From: Candidatus Fermentithermobacillaceae bacterium
Lineage (GTDB): Bacteria; Bacillota; Sulfobacillia; Fermentithermobacillales; Fermentithermobacillaceae
Assembly (NCBI GenBank): GCA_012842105.1
Contig: DUTL01000294.1
Coordinates: 1 to 41,393 of the forward strand
Direction of reading: 5' to 3'
Length of the DNA stretch: 41,393 bases
Positions 35,865 to 41,393 of this stretch are shown piece after piece. The notes beneath the pieces are model-generated. The model was given only the letters and a program-made list of their open reading frames with translations, was not told where the DNA came from and searched no databases. The position numbers were made by a program, and so were the translations under genes. Within the stretch, counting starts at the first letter, position 1. The number at the start of each line of letters is the position of its first letter.

Positions 35865-36587
35865 GTGGGAAAGGGAATCAACAGGCGTATTTTTGGCGTT
35901 ATCGGCAGTGCGATTTCAGATTATGAGTTAATACAAGACGGTGATCGCATACTCCTGGGGATTTCAGGGGGCAAAGACAGCTTATTCATGGCCTGGGCCC
36001 TTGCTGACATACGAAGAAGAGCTCCTGTTGAATTTTCCCTGGAAGCCGTAACGATTGATCCCGGTGGCCCGTGGAAGTTTGATGAGGTGGCTATTGATTC
36101 AATCCACCGGTTTCTTTCTGTTATCGGAGTTCCCTACCATGTGGTAACCTCCAATATTGCCAGGGTAGTCATAAGGGGCCATGGCCGGAAAACTCCTTGC
36201 TCCCTGTGTGCCAACCTTCGCAGGGGTTATCTTCACCAGGCGGCCAATGACCTGGGAATGAGCAAGGTTGCCTTAGGCCATCACCTTGATGATGCCATAG
36301 AGACACTGCTGCTGAACATGTTTTACCAGGGAAACCTACGGTGTTTCCAACCGAAGACTTACCTGTCACGGCGCAATATTGAAGTGATACGGCCCATGGT
36401 GTATGTGGAAGAACCCTGGATAGCCAAGGCTTCAAGCAAGTTGGGGCTTCCGGTAACCCCTCCCACATGTGGTTTTTCAGGCAATACCAGCCGCCAACAT
36501 ATGAAAGGCCTTGTGTCCGGGCTCAGCGAAAATATACCCGGGCTCCGGCGTCAAATGAGGAACGTGTTCAAGTCCTTATGGCGCTAG
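35865..36587 (+). CDS. TtcA-like tRNA thiolation PP-loop ATPase
   Basis: The 240-residue protein shows the PP-loop SGGKDS (34-39) and three cysteines in TtcA-like positions (C112 and C115 in PCSLC; C202 in PTCGF), expected to hold an iron-sulfur cluster. GHHLDDAIETLLLNMFYQG is also family-typical. TtcA makes 2-thiocytidine at tRNA position 32; Bacillota homologues are less studied, so the exact product is unproven. The GTG at 35865 has AGGGAG 8 nt upstream; the TTG at 35844 is an alternative. It is divergent from the desulfurase gene and shares stop bases (CTAG) with the convergent regulator gene. Confidence 0.87.
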   Translation: MGKGINRRIFGVIGSAISDYELIQDGDRILLGISGGKDSLFMAWALADIRRRAPVEFSLEAVTIDPGGPWKFDEVAIDSIHRFLSVIGVPYHVVTSNIARVVIRGHGRKTPCSLCANLRRGYLHQAANDLGMSKVALGHHLDDAIETLLLNMFYQGNLRCFQPKTYLSRRNIEVIRPMVYVEEPWIAKASSKLGLPVTPPTCGFSGNTSRQHMKGLVSGLSENIPGLRRQMRNVFKSLWR

Positions 36588-37177
36588 TGATTAAGCAGCC
36601 TTGACAGGCCCTTAAGCCCTTTCTTTCTGTCTTTTCGGGACGAAGCCATGACCAAGGCGTACCTCAAATCCCTTACCTCTGCAATAAGACGTTCAACGAC
36701 CTGAGTAAGCCGCTGGATTTGCTCTTTTTCCGAGATTGTGTTGGTGCAAATCTCACGCCTCAAGTCCAGAATCATGTCTTGTACATATGAAACGCGTTTG
36801 GGTTCGCGCACTATGTTATCAAGGCAACCCATCCACGAATAACCAGGATCCTCAGGTGAATCTTCTGACAAATAGACGATCTCTGATGAAACATCCAGGG
36901 TTGCCGATGATGCCACTTGCTCGTTTATCCGGCTGAGGACTATATCGGGCCAACCTGATTCTCCTTTTGAGTCGCGAAGGGCCTTCTTGATTTCGTCGTC
37001 TGAAAACCCCTGTTCCTGCATGGTTACAATCATAGATATTGCACTCAATGAACCTCTGGGCACCTTGTTAGACGGAGTTATGCCCAGTATGCTTCCGAAT
37101 TTGCTGTTTATGTCTCTCATAAGAGATTTGGATAGCCCAAGGCTATCACCTACATCAGACCAGAAGACTTCAGCCAT
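36584..37177 (-). CDS. MerR-like putative DNA-binding protein
   Basis: The 197-residue protein has a central segment (VPRGSLSAISMIVTMQEQGFSDDEIKKAL, about residues 39-67) resembling the second half of a MerR winged helix. The C-terminus has a coiled-coil-like helix (EKEQIQRLTQVVERLIAEVRDLRYAL) and a basic tail, which would suit a dimeric regulator. The N-terminal helix-turn-helix is not obvious, so the call is tentative. GGAGG lies about 9 nt before the ATG at 37177. It is divergent from the acyl-CoA synthetase gene with 200 bp between, making that gene a plausible target. Confidence 0.6.
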   Translation of the reverse strand: MAEVFWSDVGDSLGLSKSLMRDINSKFGSILGITPSNKVPRGSLSAISMIVTMQEQGFSDDEIKKALRDSKGESGWPDIVLSRINEQVASSATLDVSSEIVYLSEDSPEDPGYSWMGCLDNIVREPKRVSYVQDMILDLRREICTNTISEKEQIQRLTQVVERLIAEVRDLRYALVMASSRKDRKKGLKGLSRLLNH

Positions 37178-37220
37178 TGTGTTTCCTCCAGCTTCAAACC
37201 GGTATTATTCTACCAACGTC

Positions 37221-37230
37221 TATACGTATA
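37221..37230. promoter_or_regulatory. Palindrome TATACGTATA, possible regulator site
   Basis: A perfect 10-bp palindrome sits in the divergent space between the MerR-like gene and the acyl-CoA synthetase gene, where an autoregulatory operator would be expected. CACCAGGTG near 37255 is another small palindrome. Neither has independent support. Confidence 0.2.
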
Positions 37231-37377
37231 CTACCATACTATCCAAGATTTGGCACCAGGTGTGCGGTACATGTTCTACTTTGCCCTCTTTGTTTACTGC
37301 CAAAGATAAGTTATGTTAGACTAAAGTTTGGTGGTTCTCCTTTGTGCAATATTGCTGGAGGAAGGTGCAGTTACAAC

Positions 37378-39480
37378 ATGAGTAAGTTTACGTCTCTAAT
37401 GCGTCCCCGGTCAGTGGCCATCGTAGGTGCTTCGAAGACACCTGGCAAGATCGGTTACGCAGTTGTTGAAAACATGAAATCCTCAGGATTTACAGGCGAG
37501 ATTTACCCCATCAATCCTAAAGAAGCAGAAATAGCAGGCCTCAAAGCATATCCTTCAATCACAGAAGTCAAAAAGCCGGTGGATGTAGCAGTGCTTTGCG
37601 TTCCGGCCAGGGTCTCGATACCCGTGGCAGAAGAATGTGGCCAGGCCGGAGTAAAACACATGATTGTTATCACAGCCGGGTTCAAGGAAGTTGGAAAAGA
37701 AGGCCGTGAGCTTGAGGATAAGCTCATTGAGATCGCCGGCAAGTACGGAATGAGCATAGTGGGGCCCAACTGTCTTGGAGTCATTGATACTCACACACCT
37801 TTCAACGCCACTTTTGCCAAGAATATGGCGCTCAAGGGAAATATAGCTTTCATATCTCAAAGTGGCGCGCTGTGTATCGCCATTTTGGACTGGAGCCTCA
37901 AAATTGGGTTAGGTTTCAGCCAGTTCGTGAGTTTCGGCAACAAGGCTGATCTCAATGAGGCCGACTTCATTGAAATTGCAAGCCATGATCCAAATACCAA
38001 AGTCATCTGCTTGTACCTTGAAGACATAGTAGACGGACCCCGATTTATCAAGGCCGCAAGGGAAGCCACCAAACGCGTTCCTGTTATTGTTCTTAAGTCA
38101 GGGGTCAGTGCAGCAGGTGCAAAAGCAGCGTCCTCTCATACAGGCGCTCTTGCAGGTTCAGATACCGCTTACGAAACAGCATTCAGGCATGCCGGTGTAC
38201 TCAGGGCGTCAAGTATGACTGAATTGTTCGATTTGGCCAGTGCTTTCACAACCCAACCCATTCCACAAGGCAAACGGATTGCAGTTATCACTAACTCCGG
38301 AGGCCCTGGGATTGTGGCAAGCGACTCAATCGAATTGGGTGGCCTCAAAATGGCTCAGTTCAGCGAGAAGACCCTGGACCTGCTCAAGGAGACCATGCCT
38401 TCAATGGCGAACATTCACAACCCAATAGACGTTATTGGCGATGCGCATTACGACCGGTATGAAACCGCCCTAAATGCTGCTCTTGCAGATCCAAACGTTG
38501 ATGCGGCAACTGTACTTCTTAGCCCTACCGCTGTCATAGAAGTTGACAAAGTGGCTAACGTAATAATTGAAGCAAGACGCAAGTACCCTGACAAGCCTGT
38601 AGTAGCTTCGTTCACAGGTGGTTTTGCCGTGGAAAACGGTGTTGCACATCTTAGGGAACATGGCGTACCCACATATGCTTTTCCTGAGCCGGGGGTGGCG
38701 ACACTCCGGGGAATGGCCAAGTTCTCAGAACTGAGAGAGGCCATCAGAGACGGCGAAGAGTGGACTTTCGACGATGTGTGCAAAGACAAAGTCAAAGCGA
38801 TTTTTGAAAAAGTTCGTTCAGACGGAAGAGACCTGCTTCTTAGCCCGGAAGCTGCTGAAGTGGCTGAACTTTACAAGATCCCGGCAGCTCCTTCCCGTCT
38901 GGCTACAACGGAAGATGAGGCAGAGAAGTTTGCTTTGGAAATGGATTTCCCTGTAGTTATGAAAATCGCTTCTCCTGACATTATGCACAAGACTGACATA
39001 GGCGGAGTCAAAGTCGGCCTTAAGTCCAAAGAAGACGTAAGGGCTGCCTTTATTTCGATAATGGAGAATTCAAAGAAAGCAGTTCCCGGCGCAAAGATCT
39101 ACGGCGTTGAGGTTCAGAAGATGATGCCAAAGGGTGACGAAATTATCATCGGGATGGTCAAAGACCCCACCTTTGGGCCAATGGTTGCTTTTGGTTCAGG
39201 CGGAATCTTGGTAAACCTTTTGCAAGATGCCTCCTTCAGGCTGGCTTCAGGGCTCACCAAGCGTGAAGTTGATGAAATGATTACCGAGACCAAAGCATAT
39301 ACCATACTAAAGGGCTTTAGAGGTGCCGAAGCCGATGATATTCCTGCAATAGCTGAAGCAGTGGCCAGAGTGGCACAGCTGTGCAGGGATTTCCCGGAGA
39401 TATCCGAACTGGATATAAACCCGGTTTTTGCGTATCCTAAGGGACTGAGTGCGCTTGATATAAAAATCAAGCTCTCATAA
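37378..39480 (+). CDS. ADP-forming acetate/acyl-CoA synthetase (fused subunits)
   Basis: The enzyme converts acyl-CoA, ADP and phosphate to acid, CoA and ATP, an energy-conserving step of fermentation. The 700-residue chain joins the CoA-binding alpha part (MRPRSVAIVGASKTPGKIGY, then VGPNCLGVIDT and FISQSGALC) to a C-terminal ATP-grasp beta part (about 470-700, with FPVVMKIASPDIMHKTDIGGVKVGL). H254 in SSHTGALAGSD is the likely phosphorylated histidine. The ATG at 37378 gives the normal N-terminus; upstream in-frame sequence to 37177 looks non-coding. GGAGGAAGG is upstream but somewhat distant. A hairpin terminator follows. Confidence 0.94.
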   Translation: MSKFTSLMRPRSVAIVGASKTPGKIGYAVVENMKSSGFTGEIYPINPKEAEIAGLKAYPSITEVKKPVDVAVLCVPARVSIPVAEECGQAGVKHMIVITAGFKEVGKEGRELEDKLIEIAGKYGMSIVGPNCLGVIDTHTPFNATFAKNMALKGNIAFISQSGALCIAILDWSLKIGLGFSQFVSFGNKADLNEADFIEIASHDPNTKVICLYLEDIVDGPRFIKAAREATKRVPVIVLKSGVSAAGAKAASSHTGALAGSDTAYETAFRHAGVLRASSMTELFDLASAFTTQPIPQGKRIAVITNSGGPGIVASDSIELGGLKMAQFSEKTLDLLKETMPSMANIHNPIDVIGDAHYDRYETALNAALADPNVDAATVLLSPTAVIEVDKVANVIIEARRKYPDKPVVASFTGGFAVENGVAHLREHGVPTYAFPEPGVATLRGMAKFSELREAIRDGEEWTFDDVCKDKVKAIFEKVRSDGRDLLLSPEAAEVAELYKIPAAPSRLATTEDEAEKFALEMDFPVVMKIASPDIMHKTDIGGVKVGLKSKEDVRAAFISIMENSKKAVPGAKIYGVEVQKMMPKGDEIIIGMVKDPTFGPMVAFGSGGILVNLLQDASFRLASGLTKREVDEMITETKAYTILKGFRGAEADDIPAIAEAVARVAQLCRDFPEISELDINPVFAYPKGLSALDIKIKLS

Positions 39481-39489
39481 GCACAAAAC

Positions 39490-39532
39490 AGGTAACCGGT
39501 GCATAGGCAACCAGCCCTTTGCCCGGTTACCT
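39490..39532 (+). terminator. Terminator-like hairpin after the acyl-CoA synthetase gene
   Basis: A perfect 10-bp stem pairs AGGTAACCGG (39490-39499) with CCGGTTACCT (39523-39532), starting 9 nt after the stop codon. The T-run is poor (CTTACTC), but position and stem strength support termination or 3'-end protection. Confidence 0.6.
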
Positions 39533-39560
39533 CTTACTCAGTATCCAGGGAGGTTTGCGT

Positions 39561-39788
39561 GTGGGCATGCTACATACTGCCGGCGGCTCAGAGACATTGT
39601 CAGCGCCGCATCAAAACTCTCAGCAGGCGGAATCCAAACCGCAAAACCAAATTCATCTGGGATATCCAAAGAAACTTCAGAGGAGTTCCAAACGCAGGAA
39701 AAGGAAACGCCGCCCGGGACTGAATCTGGAGCCCAAGGCTTACCATGACGAAATACATGATCCTGAAATACCGTTTATCCCCGAGTGA
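39561..39788 (+). CDS. Small basic hypothetical protein
   Basis: This 75-residue product is not recognised. Its middle is strongly basic (KKLQRSSKRRKRKRRPG) and the end acidic and proline-containing (EIHDPEIPFIPE). A GGGAGG lies 7 nt before the GTG at 39561, which is the main support for translation; earlier in-frame starts lack a site. The gene sits between two strong hairpins, one upstream and one overlapping its stop, so it looks like a separate transcription unit. The basic run suggests nucleic-acid binding, by inference only. Confidence 0.5.
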   Translation: MGMLHTAGGSETLSAPHQNSQQAESKPQNQIHLGYPKKLQRSSKRRKRKRRPGLNLEPKAYHDEIHDPEIPFIPE

Positions 39789-39829
39789 AGCGCCTCACTT
39801 CCCTATTGCTGTAGCCGCGAGGCGCTTCA
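39786..39829. terminator. Bidirectional terminator overlapping two stop codons
   Basis: A perfect 11-bp stem pairs TGAAGCGCCTC (39786-39796) with GAGGCGCTTCA (39819-39829). The left arm contains the stop of the small basic protein gene (39786-39788) and part of the stop of the convergent PHP gene (39795-39797); the right arm lies inside PHP coding sequence. It could terminate transcription from both sides. Confidence 0.62.
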
Positions 39830-40745
39830 TGGTTTCCACGTTTTCATAGGGGATACCGGAATCTCCTATCATTGCGCCTTCTGACGATGAAGCGCCGTGA
39901 AAATCTGAGCCTCCCGTAACAATCAGCCTATTTTTACGTGCCATATTCAAGTACTTCTGCCGCAATGCACAGTTATGCTCAGGGTGGTACACTTCTATTC
40001 CTTGAAGGCCGCATTCTACAAGCTCATTGAGGAGCCAATCCCCCCCTGTTGTTCCGGGGTGGGCCCAGACGGCAAGGCCTTTGGCCGCTTGTATTGCTTC
40101 AATCGCCTGGGCAGGGCTAAGATGCAACCTACCGGCGTATGCAGGTCTGCCTATACCGAGGTACAGGCCAAACGCCTCTTTGACACTTGAAGTGTAGCCT
40201 TTTTCAACCATGGCTTCAGCTATATGGGGCCTGCCAACTGAGTCTCCCCTGGATAGTTCCAGTATCCTGGAAACTTCAACTGGCATACCCAGAGAGGCAA
40301 GCTTTTCCGCAATGACTTCAACCCTCTGAAGGCGTGACTGCCTGAGCGTGGCCAATAATTCAGTGAACTGCCTATTCTCAGGATCAATGAAGTATCCCAG
40401 AATATGCAGTTCCCACCTTCCCCAGTGGCTGCTTATCTCAATACCCGGGATTACTTCCACATCGTTGGCATTGACAATCCCCAACCCGCCGGCGGAGTAT
40501 GCTATTGCAAGTTCCAGATAGCCAGACAGGGTATCATGATCACATACGGAAATGGCCCTTAGCCCTACTGCAAGTGAATGACTAACCACCTCATGAGGTG
40601 TGAGTTGACCATCAGAGGCGGTAGTATGAATATGGAGGTCACAAAAATCACGACAATCAGAATAATCGTTCCTCGGCCTAAAGGCTTCTCTAGCCGGGAA
40701 AACTTTGCCGCATATTTGATCAAGCTGCGACTGGTTTGAGCCCAA
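39795..40745 (-). CDS. PHP-domain phosphoesterase (YciV/RNase AM-like)
   Basis: The 316-residue protein holds a PHP metal-dependent phosphoesterase domain: CDLHIHTTASDGQLTP, SVCDHDTLSGY, VIPGIEISSHWGRWELHILGYFID, AVWAHPGTTGGDW and TGGSDFHG supply the histidine and aspartate metal ligands. E. coli YciV of this type is a 5'-nucleotidase/5'-3' exonuclease; the substrate here is not established. The TTG at 40745 follows the spoVS stop with no gap and no ribosome site, suggesting reinitiation; the first 30 residues are atypical, and no better in-frame start is apparent. It is in an apparent operon with spoVS. Confidence 0.9.
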   Translation of the reverse strand: MGSNQSQLDQICGKVFPAREAFRPRNDYSDCRDFCDLHIHTTASDGQLTPHEVVSHSLAVGLRAISVCDHDTLSGYLELAIAYSAGGLGIVNANDVEVIPGIEISSHWGRWELHILGYFIDPENRQFTELLATLRQSRLQRVEVIAEKLASLGMPVEVSRILELSRGDSVGRPHIAEAMVEKGYTSSVKEAFGLYLGIGRPAYAGRLHLSPAQAIEAIQAAKGLAVWAHPGTTGGDWLLNELVECGLQGIEVYHPEHNCALRQKYLNMARKNRLIVTGGSDFHGASSSEGAMIGDSGIPYENVETMKRLAATAIGK

Positions 40746-41048
40746 TTAGTTTCTTGGGCTGACTATGAGTTTGATAGCTGTCCGTTCCTGGCCATCTATT
40801 GTGATGTCAGTAAACGCTGGAACACAAACAAGATCGACTCCGCTTGGCGCAACAAATCCTCGTGCAATTGCCACTGCTTTGATAGCTTGATTTATGGCAC
40901 CTGCCCCTATGCCCTGAATTTCAGCATAACCTCGTTCTCTGATAACTCCGGCCAGTGCACCAGCAACTGCATTAGGACTTGACTTTGAGGAAACTTTGAG
41001 AACTTCAACGGACGTGGTATCTCGGCGATCTACGTTGGCTACTCCCAA
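40746..41048 (-). CDS. spoVS: Stage V sporulation protein S
   Basis: SpoVS is a small dimeric, Alba-like protein affecting sporulation and septation. The 100-residue sequence contains the highly conserved core VEVLKVSSKSSPNAVAGALAG, the IGAGAINQAIKAVAIARGF stretch and GVDLVCVPAFTDITIDGQERTAIKLIV. It has about 13 extra N-terminal residues (GVANVDRRDTTS) relative to the common form. The TTG at 41048 follows GGAGGG by 6 nt. A sigma-A-like promoter lies about 90 bp upstream. It follows ymdB, as in Bacillus. Confidence 0.97.
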   Translation of the reverse strand: MGVANVDRRDTTSVEVLKVSSKSSPNAVAGALAGVIRERGYAEIQGIGAGAINQAIKAVAIARGFVAPSGVDLVCVPAFTDITIDGQERTAIKLIVSPRN

Positions 41049-41131
41049 TCTTATCCCTCCAAAGTAAATTAATTAACTGCGGCAATTGTAAATAACCTAT
41101 AACTTGAACTACCGAATCTTGGTGTATTTCC

Positions 41132-41160
41132 ATTCTACTGGTAATCCATGTATTTGACAA
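41132..41160 (-). promoter_or_regulatory. Sigma-A-type promoter for spoVS
   Basis: On the minus strand TTGTCA (41160-41155) and TAGAAT (41137-41132) are separated by exactly 17 bp, each one base from consensus. Transcription would start about 75 nt before the spoVS TTG. It lies in the 179-bp gap after ymdB. Confidence 0.65.
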
Positions 41161-41227
41161 GGAGAATTTACCCTTAGAAAGCAAATATTGACTTCTTTGG
41201 GTAAGATTCAATCATATTGGGACTGTG

Positions 41228-41393
41228 TCATTCTCTTATTAGTATACGCTCAATTTTTTCAGCTCTGCCGGAAGGGTTAATAGCACATAAAACTGCACAT
41301 AACTGTCGCTTCCCTTTGGCTGGCTCATGACGAACGGGTAATTGCGTTAGGAACTTCTTAATGATAGTTTTGCGCTTGACCCCGATGACTCCT
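41228..41393 (-). CDS. ymdB: C-terminus of YmdB/TIGR00282 metallophosphoesterase (partial)
   Basis: Reading leftwards from the window edge, the frame is open for 54 codons to a TGA at 41230-41228. The peptide includes GVIGVKRKTIIKKFLTQLP, VRHEPAKGKRQLCAV and GRAEKIERI, which I recognise as the conserved C-terminal end of the YmdB (TIGR00282) family. These phosphodiesterases act on 2',3'-cyclic nucleotides and influence sporulation and biofilm in Bacillus. The active-site part lies outside the window. Its position upstream of spoVS matches the rny-ymdB-spoVS order. Confidence 0.85.
   Translation of the reverse strand, partial: GVIGVKRKTIIKKFLTQLPVRHEPAKGKRQLCAVLCAINPSGRAEKIERILIRE

Overview
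The window looks like a chromosomal segment of a spore-forming Bacillota (Clostridia-like) bacterium of moderate GC content. Spore-related genes (spoVK, spoVS, a DivIVA protein, a YteA-type zinc-finger protein) sit in blocks whose order resembles Bacillus/Clostridia chromosomes: yggS-divIVA...lspA-rluD; mutS-mutL-miaA-hfq...spoVK-hflX-ynbB; ymdB-spoVS. Many genes start with TTG or GTG, each usually preceded by a strong GGAGG. No rRNA, tRNA, CRISPR array, intact transposase or prophage was seen.

Layout. 1-10.3 kb (mostly +): a HlyD-like membrane adaptor, yggS, divIVA, an Asp/Glu-type racemase, a YtcJ-like amidohydrolase, a convergent TIGR01906-like membrane protein, a twin P-loop ATPase, a small DUF5665-like membrane protein, a DksA/TraR-type protein, lspA, rluD and pyrE. 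10.4-17.4 kb: a small lipoprotein gene with a terminator, about 590 nt of hairpin-rich non-coding DNA, then a complete five-gene Opp/Dpp peptide ABC importer. 17.4-18.2 kb is gene-free and contains short repeats and an IS/REP-like end. 18.2-21.6 kb: an NlpC/P60 lipoprotein, a convergent two-gene set (a Trp-rich small protein and a double-LysM protein), and divergent lexA with a LexA-box-like operator between them. 21.6-35.7 kb (all -): cysteine desulfurase, thiI, miaB, mutS, mutL, miaA, hfq, a YHS-domain protein, spoVK, hflX and ynbB, which together cover tRNA thiolation and isopentenylation, mismatch repair, RNA chaperoning and sporulation. 35.8-39.8 kb: a TtcA-like tRNA thiolase, a MerR-like regulator divergent from an ADP-forming acyl-CoA synthetase, and a small basic protein. 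The right end (-) holds a PHP-domain phosphoesterase, spoVS with a good sigma-A-type promoter, and the C-terminus of ymdB running off the edge.

Together the genes suggest an anaerobic, peptide- or amino-acid-using spore former: peptide uptake, a racemase, and ATP formation from acyl-CoA. No clear new defence or mobile system is visible. The least explained parts are the hairpin-rich stretch upstream of the importer, the Trp-rich/LysM gene pair facing lexA, and the gene-free 17.4-18.2 kb interval.
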